DNA from: Ectocarpus siliculosus
Lineage: Eukaryota; Sar; Phaeophyceae; Ectocarpales; Ectocarpaceae
DNA: 64,000 bases
Assembly: GCA_000310025.1 (NCBI GenBank)
Contig: FN648407.1
Span: 23,929 to 87,928 of the forward strand
Direction: 5' to 3'
Position 1 is the first letter of the stretch, and every line of letters starts with the position of its first letter. Of this stretch, positions 22,701 through 33,268 are shown in pieces. Made by a program: the position numbers and the translations under genes. The notes beneath the pieces were generated by a model. That model had not been told where the DNA came from and searched no databases. It saw nothing but the letters and a program-made list of their open reading frames with translations.

Positions 22701-25700
22701 GCTTCGGAATTTCTTTCGCTTGTCCGTGATGAAAATGCGAGCAGAGAAGAGGTCAAGCATGATACAACTGTGCACATCGAACGCATCCGTTTCATACCTC
22801 ATCCACGTTGTCGGCCAGGCCGGCTGTGCTAGGGCTCGCTTCGCTAGCGCCCACCGAGATGATGTTTTTCCCGAGAGCCGGGGAGAGGATTGACCCAGAC
22901 CCGTAGATGTCGGCGTTCTGCGGTGTGTGATGATGGACATGCCGTCAGTCTATGTTTTTGTTGGGTGCTGCTTTGCACCAATGCAAGCACTCTTCACCGA
23001 TTTTCGCTGTGTTTCTGAAGTGCATAAATTAACGAAATTGGAGCCTTCTTCGGTTCCACGATCTTCTTTCCGAGTCCAAACCCTGCGTTGAGCCACAACA
23101 AACACTGCACACTCCATGGCACCTGATACTGGCAGCCGGAGATTTCGTCCCCGCAGTTCCCTGCCGCGATGACGATCACCATGTCCTGGTTCAGGTACGC
23201 AAAGTCGTCCACCTGCCTGTCCAGCGACGTGTAGGTCGTCCGAACGGCCCCCCAGCTGTTGGTGCTGATCCGAGCACCGATGTCGTAAGGTGGTTGTAGC
23301 ATCTGGGACTGAAGAGGCGTGCGTAGGGTGGTAGAATAAGGTTTTGGTGGTGTTCTAACGAGGGTTGGTGGTTATGTGCCGTCGAGCCGGTGTCGATTTC
23401 GAGCAAGTTGCACCTTGGTCGCTTCGCGTTTGGGTAATAATTCTCTCCCGTCTCTCAGTGGACGAGAACTCTGTATTGTTGGTTATGTGATTCCCGATTC
23501 CGCTGGTGCATGCTAGTGGGAACGCATGATTCAATGTTCCCCGTCGCAGCTGCTCATTCTACCGGCGTCGCTTTGTTGTTCCAAGAGTGAGTGTGTCCGA
23601 ATGAAAGCGCTTCGGGAAGTTGACGTAGTTTCCGGGGCATGTTTGCATTTTTCATCGTTTCTCTCTCTCTCTCTCTCTCTGGTCTTTCAGACCCCCAAGC
23701 GCTTGCCAAGGGTATTTCCTCTTGAAGTGGGCTGAGCAGCGATTGGACGTTCTTAGCATTATCTTCCCTGTTCCATGAACACACCACATACGTGTTATCT
23801 TGCCCCGAGAAACTCCGGCTATATCCAACACATAGACGTGGTTTCGCGTAGATAAATTGTGCCGGTTCAGGCCACAGCGCGCTTCTCTCTCCTTGCATCC
23901 ATCAATACCGCTTTCATTCTCTGTCTTCGTTTTTCGTAACCAAGATCCTTCCTACAGCAGAACAAACCCTCACGAATATTATTCCATCTGGTTCTTGCCT
24001 TGAGGCTGCTCGGAGTAACCAATCCCCCCTCCGAGTTCCCGAAGTCGAAAACCGCCAGCTTCGCGCCGAAGCCAGCCTAGGCCCCCAAGAAGGGGGATCC
24101 GTGAACGAAAATCGCGATGTCCATTGGCATCGCCGTGAATACGCCGGTTGAACGTTCAACAGACCACAGAGGCGGCCGAAAAGACCACCCAATGAGCCAA
24201 GGAAAATTCCGCCGAGAATCGTCACGAGTGAAGGCATCGATATGTGTCGTTGTTTGGGGGGAGGCGGGGCGGGGGGAGGAGGGCGACGGACACGTGTGGG
24301 GAGGTTGGGATTTCCGCGCAAACGAGAACGGCCATGTTTTTTGTTTTTGTTAGCCAGCGCTCACGGGACATGAACAAAGACTCCAAAGGGGGGAAACAAT
24401 GAGTTGAATGTTGTTGCAATAGCACGTTGCAACCAATCAAACAGGTAAATGCCGTTACTCTTACGGTTTCACGCGTGGTTCCCGAAGAAAGTTGGACTCG
24501 CTCGTCATACACAATGTTTCCTGGGCAATTATTATCATCATCAACAACACAGCGTACATGGGGTTTCATCCTTTTCCTGTTTGTTTTCCTGTCGCTTGGT
24601 TGCCGTTCGCAGCATTTCTCCCCAAGCGAAGAGTGTCTACAGGAGTAACGCTCAGTGTAACAGCCCCCACCCTCTACCTTCCCCACGCAGAGGCAAGGAC
24701 ACCGACAACACGACAACACGCCTCCGAAGCGCGGCTAAATAACTCACCCCGTCACCGAAGTGTTCGCCAGGGGACGAGTTGCTCAACCCCCCCGCAGCGC
24801 TCCCGGCCACGTGGGTGCCGTGACCGTTCTCGGTGTCGACGCAGTCAACGAACCCGACGTACTGCACTATCTGATCGAATCGATGAAGCATCGCCGCACA
24901 AGACAAACCCGCGTTTCATTTTTAGGCAACGCGAGACATGGCGGATGACGTCACTGCTCGGACACATATGGCTTCAAGGTTGTGGCGGAATTGTGAGCTC
25001 GCACTGGTTCCACCCACAGATGAAAACACCACCCTAGTGAACCGACTTCGAAATAGTCCAGGCGGCAAAGTCTTCGGCCGAGAGGTGTTTGAAAACCCTC
25101 AACGCTTCGAAGGAACAAAATTCAATTCGCCGTCGTAAAACGACTCGGCGCCTTACCGGCGAGCCGAAGTCAGCGGTATATCAATGCTCGGTTTTATTCC
25201 ACGCACGGAGCCCAATAATTGGGTCGAATTTTCCTTCGTGATCAATTGAATATACGCCATAATGGACGGGTTCGGTTTTGTTTTCGGGTGCGCTGCCGGC
25301 GGTTGTACCGCATCGCCACCCCTTGCACGTATCATGCGGATGCTTGGGGGGTTTTGATGTGTGCCTTGTCGTGGTTCGGGTGGCACCTGATGGGCTGTAC
25401 CACAAGACGAAGACGCGCGCAAGCTATTGCCAGGAGGTTTGTCGCTAGAGCCCGACGATTGCTACAACGCACTCAATCAAGTGCAACGGCAACGTACATG
25501 GATGAACAACACACTGCCGAGGGTGAGGCTTGTTCGCACGCTTGACACGCAGAAGATGACGTCGCTGCTATCGAGCTCCGTCGCCTCCAGCAACTGTTTT
25601 CCAATTCGCGACCCCTTGTGTGCACCCACCAAATACCAGAAAACACACGACAACCTGCTGGGCAGGGCGAATCTCACCTTGCGTTTCGTGAGGTCGAAGA

Positions 25701-28487
25701 CGGGGTTCGACCAGGAGGAACAGTCGATGTTGTCGTCGGTGAGGTCCTCAGTAAAGAAGCACGAGTTGACGTCTAGGCCCGAGTCCGCCATAGCAATTAT
25801 CTATCGTGAAAGAAGACACACGTCAATGCCCATACAGGCGAACGAATATGTACACCGTCCTACCCCGACAAAAGAACACCTAAAATCGCAAGGCAGTAGC
25901 CATCCTTGTGCTTTGCCGCAAAAGAACAGCTGTTGAAGGACGTAGAGCGTCGTTTCGCAAAGAGTCGTGTTTCTCGCCGAAGACTGGCGGCCCAAATGCA
26001 GTTGTTTAATGCCAGAGTAATGTCAAGAACGAGGTAGAAAGTACTCGAGTCTAGGAATACCTTCACAAAGGTTCTACTCACACATGCGGTGCACCCACGA
26101 ACCCCCAAGGGAGCAGGTCGATATGCATTGCCGTATCACCCAACCATGCCTCTCTCAGCTACATCAATGTCGCCAAACATACGTGCTCCTCGTGGAAAAA
26201 GAGAGCTCCCCTTTCATTCCGACACCTTGGTTTTGATTGGACAAGATTTCCCAGCAGAGTGTGGGTTGTATGCTTTATCCAACATGCCTAATACAACGAA
26301 CCCGCCAAGGCTACTGGTTTCACTGGCACAGCGAGCAGGCAACTATCCTTGCAGATGCACATGTATGTGTTCTGCCTTGGCTGTAGAACACTCCTGACTC
26401 TAGAGGGTATACAGCACTTCGTCAAGTCCCCGGCCACACCAGGGTCATCCTTGCCTCTTGTCGCGTACCTCGGTACTTCCATCGATTCCCTCGTTCCACA
26501 TCGAGTACGCAGTCTCTTCTCCGCTCTGCGTAATCCAGGCGGCCTCCACGTTAAGCTCGAACACCTGCGGTAGGTCATCCACGTAGGACACCTCGGGTCG
26601 CGTCACGAGGTACGCTAGGACGGTCAGCAAGCAGTGGGCGTTGTCCTCAGGCGTGTTCCCGAGTGAATCCGCGCCTCGCAGGACTACTCTGTCGTTGGCT
26701 CCCCCTTCCCTTCTCTTCTTGCCGACGGGGCCTTTATGTGACGGGCTTGGCCTCCTGTCCTGTCGTGTTGTTCCGTGCGGACCGGCACCTTCTTTGGAGT
26801 CTTTGGTGTTGGACCCTGCTTTAGAGCTCTCCTCTGGGGCCGACGATGCACCAAGACGACGAAAGTCGCAAGCTCCGTCCTTGCTGCTTTGGTCGACGGT
26901 TTGTTCCCATAAGCTTCCTAAGTCTGTCAAGCCGTGAGACTCAATCAGAGTATTCCAAGTGCGATGCATACGTGTCTGACTTGTCGGTGCTTCGTCAACG
27001 TTCAAGCCCCGCCTTTCGTTCCCGTCCGAATCTGCTGCACCTTCCCGTACAGCTCCCTCGTCTTCGTCTACAGGAGAATGGCGGGTCCAAACGAATCGAT
27101 CACGCAAGTGCTCGCACCAAAAGTGTGCCGTAGACTCAAAGCTGGTTAGGTGCTCGATCCATGTATGCGCCATGTCTAGACCCCACGTACCAGGCGTAAG
27201 GGAGACATCGAGATCGCTAGGGAGGCCTTCGCCGTGGTTAAATCGGACACGCCGCAGCTGCTGCCCCTGCTGACTATCGTTATCGCTGATCATTGTTTCC
27301 CCTGATCCTGTTTGTTGAGCCGCAGGTGATGGCACGCCACCTGCTCTCTCTGTCGCTGCCGCGGTCAGCACTCTTTTTCTTGTTTCACCGTCGCCGGAAT
27401 TTCTATTTGATGGGAAGAAACTATCGTTGTTTACAAGACCGACCGGGGATTTTGGAGGTTCGTCGAGCTTGGCATGGAGACTTCGCGAAAGCTTTGCTGG
27501 TTGTGGCAAAGGATCAACCACGTGAACCGTTTCGGATCGCCGCACGGTGTCAACCTCGTCAAGGCGAAGCCCCGCCAGCAAGCATACCGTATCGCCTCTA
27601 GAGTATGCCAGTTGAGTTCGGGCACGATGAACCACGCTCTCTACGGCAAGGACCGCGTCTGGATGACGGTCACCGCAAACCAAGAACGGAGACCGTGAGA
27701 GCGGTGTCAACGAATCACTCTCACTGGTTTGTCCGGCGAGTGACGACGACTGCTGCGTTTGGGTTGCGTCGTCTTGGGAAGCTAGTAATGCCCACTGTAA
27801 GTCCACGATACTTCGGTATGCCTCCTCGCGCACCGAAGAAGAATCGTCCAGCTACACATGGGCAACGGCAGCAGCGCAAGAAAGGAAATAGGCAAATACG
27901 AAGTGGTACAAGTTATCAAAGTGCAACAGCCTTCTGGACGGTGTGGGCTGTGGTTCATGAGACAACAGTGTTTCTGCTTGCTCGCTAGTCATGCGTTCCT
28001 ATGACCCGTCTCGACGGAGAAGGTTCTCTCCAGACACATACCATATGTAGGCACCGTATACCGCCACATAATCCATGCAGACGGACCAGCGAATAACTTG
28101 CTCCTACCCCTGTCAAGGATGAAGTGACTCTGGGCTCTTCGGGCAACTAATAGGATGATTATATTGTTCCCGGACCGTCCGCCTTTCCGAGGCCCATGTT
28201 CACCGAAGACACCTGACCTTTGTCTGCACAAATACAGTACATGCTGGGGTAGGTCTGTATCTCACCTGTACCCCTAGACTGGTGTGCCACATTGCCTCGA
28301 GATGCTGCAGGCTTAATCCCTGCTGCTGCTGCGGCTGAGTTCGGCCATCGACACGAGCTTCTTCCCTTGCGGCGGAAATTGAACTTGCGAGATCTTGGAG
28401 GTCAACGTCGGTTCTCGCTGACGACGAAGTTATTGCGGCTACGAGTGGGGTCAAACAAACCGTGGCTATGATAAAACATAACCCCAT
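16840..28487 (-). CDS. Secreted, membrane-anchored subtilisin-like serine protease (peptidase S8), 14 exons
   Basis: Exons (minus, in frame): 28487-28266, 27851-26469, 25800-25678, 24870-24748, 24076-23999, 23308-23123, 22917-22798, 22260-22168, 21686-21576, 20641-20456, 20025-19828, 19512-19400, 18294-18162 and 17586-16840; about 1271 residues. Residues 1-18 form a signal peptide (MGLCFIIATVCLTPLVAA). A long propeptide of about 510 residues follows, unusually rich in charged and Ser residues. The catalytic set is complete: Asp541 (IIAMADSG), His593 (GHGTHVAG), oxyanion Asn694 (IAAGN) and Ser794 (GTSMATP). After the protease comes a beta-rich C-terminal domain (VTMVWMEP, NDLDLKVVAYDG). A Cys-containing extracellular module follows, then one membrane helix (about 1183-1203, HMAGVVAAIVLFTSLGLFAL) and a basic cytoplasmic tail. 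The topology is therefore type I. The intron after exon 5 has a GC donor. The layout resembles the S8 branch whose Asp motif runs 'DTGLD.NHC.F'. Confidence 0.92.
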
Positions 28488-29017
28488 CGCTAGAGTTAGA
28501 ATGGTGCCGGGACTGCTGCTAACTTCCGGTGCTTGCTGTATGGGAAAGGTGGGTTAAGGTTGTGGGAAATGTGGTTGACGCGCTCGTGCGGTGGAATTAG
28601 AAACGTTTTAGCGGCGTGCGGCCTAACACTGTACACTGTACACGCGGGTGCGGCGTAACTATTAAAAGCTTTAGAGACCATACTGCTGCCTGCTCCTACT
28701 GCTGATTCGCGTATCTGACACAGGGCGGCATCCCTCCCTCCCAACCCTCAGGTGTGTGGTGCATTTGAATTGATCCGTGACCTTCGTACAAGTTGAACAA
28801 GCTCCCACCGACGTGCGTACACGCCAACTTGTTCGTGTATACCTGAGACCTGCCAACATTGATTGGCCTGCTGAAGCCTGCCTGGGGATCAACGTGCGGA
28901 AGCAGGGAGTAAAATGTGGTACCTTGTGCAATACGTACGTACGTGTGTTTTTTCGTACGTGTGTGTGTGTTTTTTTGCTTCTGTAAGTTACCTATACAGA
29001 TGTTTTTATACTTAGCA

Positions 29018-29180
29018 CCAGCTGGCATCACTGATATAAATCATCAGTGTATAGACTCGAAATAAGTCCAGTACCCAGCCAGCCGGTTTTCCTCCACTCA
29101 CTGAAAAGACTCCACCACATCTCGTTCGACTGTGGGTATATCTCGAATGGGTAGTCTTTCTGTGTGTGTATCTACTATTA
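29018..29180. mobile_element. Fold-back element A, copy 1 (one arm)
   Basis: The unit begins CCAGCTGGCATCACTGAT, includes AAGTCCAGTACCCAGCC and GACTCCACCACATC, and ends GGGTAGTCTTTCTGTGTGTG. The same sequence recurs at 29492-29670 and in both arms at 29690-29940. A GTGGAAATACAGGTAG segment follows at about 29370 and recurs near 52440. Confidence 0.75.
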
Positions 29181-29491
29181 TTCCTTAATTCTCCCATAAA
29201 GGGTGTTATGTACAACAATACAAATTTAGCACACCCGACAAACCAACATACCAACATCTTCCTTCTCCTACATCTTTCCAGGATAACATGCAAAGAGGTA
29301 CACAAGACGGCGACCAAACTGTCTTGTTGAGCCTGTACCCACAGGGGAGATGTCGCTGTGTGTTGCTCGGGAAATCGTGGAAATACAGGTAGCCTTCCTC
29401 TGACGCTACGATTCATTGCTAATCTATCTTAGACTCTTTTTCTCAGATAGAGATGGATTTGTTGTGTCATACTAAGAAAATAATAAAAATA

Positions 29492-29670
29492 ACCAGCTGG
29501 CATCACTGATAAAATAAATCATCAGTGTATACACTTAAAAAGGCTCGAAATAAGTCCAGTACCCAGCCGGTTTCCCTCCACTCACTGAAAAGACTCCACC
29601 ACATCCCGTTCGACTGTGGGTATATCTCGAATGGGTAGTCTTTCTGTGTGTGTGGGTATTTATTATCATC
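29492..29670. mobile_element. Fold-back element A, copy 2 (one arm)
   Basis: This is a direct repeat of 29018-29180. It starts with the same CCAGCTGGCATCACTGAT end and runs through to GGGTAGTCTTTCTGTGTGTG. It abuts the palindromic copy that follows. Confidence 0.75.
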
Positions 29671-29689
29671 AGTGTTGACTTTAAAAGAC

Positions 29690-29940
29690 TCGAAATAAGT
29701 CCAGTACCCAGCCGGTTTCCCTCCACTCACTGAAAAGACTCCACCACATCCCGTTCGACTGTGGGTATAGACTATCTCGAATGGGTAGTCTCTTTGTGTG
29801 TGTATTCATTTTTCCTTAATAAATACACACACAGAAAGGCTACCTATTTGAGATAGTCTATACCCACAGTCGAACGGGATGTGGTCGTGTCTTTTCAGTG
29901 AGTGGAGGAAAACCGGCTGGGTACTGGACTTATACACTGA
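29690..29940. mobile_element. Fold-back element A, long near-perfect palindrome
   Basis: Two arms of about 120 bp are reverse complements around a centre near 29818. The left arm reads AAGTCCAGTACCCAGCCGG through GGGTAGTCTCTTTGTGTGTG. The right arm returns through CACACACAGAAAGGCTACC to CCGGCTGGGTACTGGACTT. A single strand would fold into a long hairpin. No coding capacity is present, so it is a non-autonomous fold-back or MITE-type element. Confidence 0.85.
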
Positions 29941-30830
29941 TGATTTATAGCTATGTACTGCTACCGAGGAGGCAGCGGCGGGCGGCCGTCCTTCGTCTTC
30001 CTTCCTTCTGGTGCACTGCAGCAGCACTATGCACTTGACTTTAACAGCAGTAGAGGTACGTCGTGCTACGTTTTCTCTTCACTGCGGGGGATATCCAACT
30101 GCGGCAAACGCACCAGACCACCAGCTGGGCAACATCTTTCGATCTTTCGTCGTCGTCTCGCGGTTGCAGCGGTTGTTCGTCGTCGTCGTCGTCGTCGTGT
30201 TGTGGTTGCAGAAGTTGTGCGTCTTGACTTGACTGACTCGGGACAGCTTCGCGTTAAGTTGCGGGTGTTCTTAGAAAATACGCAATCCGATCAGTCACAG
30301 AAAGACTACCCGTTCGAGATACACTATGTATACAGTGGAAGGAGATGTGTTGGTGTCGATTGTACGGCCCCAAAGGGTCTCCCTGCAGGTGCTGTGTGTG
30401 CAACGAGGACGTCCCTTGCCAGAGCATTTATGTCCGCGGGTGGGCCTTTCAGAGTCTTGTTTCCAGCGAATTTCTTGTCAGGCACCCTCCTCTGGGTCAG
30501 GCGCCAAAGGGACGTCGTTGCTGCACATGCACAGGTGGAGACCTGCAGGAAGACCTAGGGCCACCCATACTATGGACACAAAAAAGCCTACGACGAAGAC
30601 GTGAAGTCAGGCGACTCAAGACGCAAAACCGCTGCAACCGCAACAAAAACCAGTACCGACGACGATAATTGCTCCGTCAACATGTGTCAATATCGATACT
30701 GCTCCTGATGTACCCGTTGCTCTGCTTGCGTGGTTGGAAGCACACAACACGCCGCGGAACGTTCCCCTATCCCTACCCCCCCGGCCGCCGATCAATACCT
30801 CAGGGAGTGCTAACGATTTCTGCTTTGTCC

Positions 30831-31090
30831 CTGTCTTGACCCTGGGAGGCGCTATCCCGCCAAACAATCTCCTGCGTGGGCAATGCCTTGTTGGGTGTAA
30901 TCAACATCTCCGGGGCGGCCCCAGGTTGGTCCACGGCGGCACCTGCAAAGCCCCATCGTGCATAGAAGTCATGGCCGTGTACACCACCCTGGGGTCACCT
31001 CCGGGGGTATCGATGACACCGTTTACTAAGACGGCTCGGTCCACGCAGGAGAGTTGGCGTGATAGCGCCTCTCCCGGGATCAAGACAGGG
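30831..31090. mobile_element. Fold-back element B, copy 1
   Basis: The left arm starts CTGTCTTGACCCTGGGAGG. It is mirrored by the right arm ending CTCCCGGGATCAAGACAGG. Shared inner blocks are GCTATCCCGCC/GGCG.GATAGC, CTCCTGCGTGG/CCACGCAGGAG and a CCGGGG core. It is non-coding. Confidence 0.75.
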
Positions 31091-31205
31091 AAGCGTATGT
31101 ATTACGCGTTCTGTCACCCCCCGGCCGCCGTTGTGGTACGTGCAGCGAAATGTTCGCCGATCAATGTCTCAGGATATGTATGTAGATTTTCCTTGCCCAT
31201 GCCCC

Positions 31206-31545
31206 GGTCGCCCCGGTAGTCCAGTCGGTATCCTCGAAACCTTCAAATGGCCAGGGTCAGGGGTTCGCATGCCGACGTCAATGAGATTTTCTTCAAAGTG
31301 AGTTTTTCCCTCGCTTCCCTTTTGATTGTACTTGCAGTGCAAAATGCGCTAGCTGTTTGCTCGTATGTAGACTTTGAGGGAAGAGAGAGGTACTTTTTTC
31401 TCGCATGAAAAATCGAACGTAACACCGCAAGAGGGGTGAGTAGGGTAGGGGAGCTAAGGGGGGGCAACCCTTCTGTGTGACCACGGACTGGGCCTACCTG
31501 GCAGTGATGCTGTGAGCGCTGATTCAAAGTGATGGAAAAGAAACA
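31206..31545 (+). mobile_element. tRNA-derived SINE, copy 1 (diverged)
   Basis: The head reads GTCGCCCCGGTAGTCCAGTC with an A-box-like block, then a B-box-like GGTTCGCATGCC near 31262. The body AAAGTGAGTTTTTCCCTCGC and the block TTCTGTGTGACCACGG match the copies at 41.96-42.30 kb and 54.06-54.34 kb in reverse complement. This copy is older: its B box is mutated and it has no clear A tail. Confidence 0.75.
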
Positions 31546-31552
31546 CATGCCC

Positions 31553-31844
31553 CTTTCTTGACCTCGGGACACGCTGTCCCGCCCAACTCTCTTGCGCGTG
31601 GAGACGGCCTTGCTTGTTGGAAAAGGGTATCATCGATGTCCCCGGGGCAGCCCCAGGTTGGTCCACGACTATGACCGCTATGTACAACGGCATCTGCCAA
31701 AGCCCCATCGCGCAGAGAGGTCATGGCCATGTGGACCATCCTGGGGTCGCCCCGGGGGGTATCGATGACACCGTTTGTTCAACACGGCTCTGTCCACGCA
31801 GTAGAATTGGCGGGATAGAGTCTACCGCGGGGTCAAGACGGGGA
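31553..31844. mobile_element. Fold-back element B, copy 2
   Basis: It has the same inverted arms as copy 1, from CTTTCTTGACCTCGGGACAC to GGTCAAGACGGGG, with a CATGGCCATGTGGACC/GGTTGGTCCACG inner match. It begins directly after the SINE. Confidence 0.75.
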
Positions 31845-31960
31845 CAAGTACCACGCGTTCTATCATCACTCCCCCGCCGCCGTTGCGGTACGTGCGGCGA
31901 ACAGTTCGCCTGTGGATGTCTCATGATCTACTCGAGTGGTATTGATTATCCCTACCGCCC

Positions 31961-32296
31961 CTGTCTTGACCTCGGGACACGCTATCCCGCCAACTCTCCT
32001 GCGTGGGTGTTGCCCTGTTGACAAAGGGTGTCGTTGATACCCCGGGGCGACACCGGAGTGGGTCAATACTATGTCCTATATGCTCAATGGAATCTTCAAA
32101 ACGCATTGCGGCAAACAAGGCGCTTTTGAAAGCGCTGTGCTGCCAAAGCGCTTTTGAAATGCCATTGTGCATAGAGATCATTGCCTTGGGTCACCCCGGT
32201 GTCGCCCCTTGGGTATCAATAACACCCGTTTGTCAACACGGCAGTGCTCAAGAAGGAGACCTGGCGGGATAGCGTCTCCCGGGGTTAAGACAGGGG
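31961..32296. mobile_element. Fold-back element B, copy 3
   Basis: The arms run from CTGTCTTGACCTCGGGACAC to CCCGGGGTTAAGACAGGG. Its centre carries a short extra duplication of AAAGCGC/GCGCTTTTGAAA near 32120-32155. After each copy of element B there is a similar CACGCGTTCT flank, so the unit that multiplied was larger than the palindrome. Confidence 0.75.
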
Positions 32297-33268
32297 CAGG
32301 GTATCACGCGTTCTGCCCGGGGTTGGTTGTCGAGGTCGGCATATAGACAGATGATGGTCTTCTTCGATGCCGTCGGTGTCAACCTTCTTGACCTCGTCCC
32401 GCTGTACGTGGTGGTGGTGAGACTGGGTGAGCGCCATCGGAACGCGTTCCGCTTGCTCCAGGGCACGAAAAGAAAGGAGTCTATCCACAATGATGGTATT
32501 TTTACAGTACATATACAACATGTTCTTAAAAAACAGTCACAAGCAACCCGGAAGAAGTCGCTTTCTCCTGTAGGTTGTGATCCAGCAACAAAAGATCTAC
32601 AACAACTGCAGCCGGCGCTTCTTTGAAACGCAACGCAAAACTTACATCTCGAGACATATCGCGGGCGGACAGAGGACACTACCCCGCTTGCTGTGTTGCC
32701 AATCGATCAAGAAACAACGACGTTCAACGCATGCAGATGTCACCAATCAGTCGAGAACCTCTTTCTTGCCACCGGTTCGGTGTCCGGTCCTATGCGCGGC
32801 AACTCAACAGCGACAACCATAGAAGTAGGTCTTGGTGTGGGATTCGTAGCTGAGGCTATGGTCAAATTCTAGTGCGTTATCTTGTGTGTAGCTTGAAGTC
32901 CTCGACTCTCCGGTCCTCAAAGCGATTGCGCGTGCCGCCCCAACCCGCGTTGGCCCGTGAAACCGTTCTCCCTTCTGGCATAAATCCACCTTTACCTTCC
33001 GAGAAGTGAACGCACGGGCAACGGGACCACACGACGTTAGGCGTCTCCAACCGCGCCTCTTCATTCATCTACCAAGTCCTATTGGGTAGCTTTTGGCCAA
33101 TAAACCTCAAGATTCTTCTGTAGAACCTACATAGGGCAATGACCTAGCAGTCTCTCCCACCGGACTGCATTGTCGATATTAATGATACTGCTATCGTACA
33201 TTTCAACTCTGGGAAAAACACTACACATTTTTCCAAGTCTTTCATTTCCACTCCGAGAGGGCTACCGC

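Larger units (their letters stand above)
28488..33268. other. 4.8 kb intergenic region packed with repeats
   Basis: It lies between the 5' end of the subtilase gene and the 3' end of the RCC1 gene. It contains a cluster of fold-back element A copies (29.0-29.9 kb), three fold-back B elements (30.8-32.3 kb) and one SINE. Purine/pyrimidine tracts of the ACGT/GT type lie near 28935-28975. I found no supported protein-coding gene. The subtilase promoter should lie in its first few hundred bases. Confidence 0.65.

Noticed and set aside
29953-30558. 201-residue plus-strand frame after the palindrome
   Set aside because: It is low complexity (Arg/Val from CGTC repeats), has no homology signal, and lies in a repeat-dominated intergenic region.
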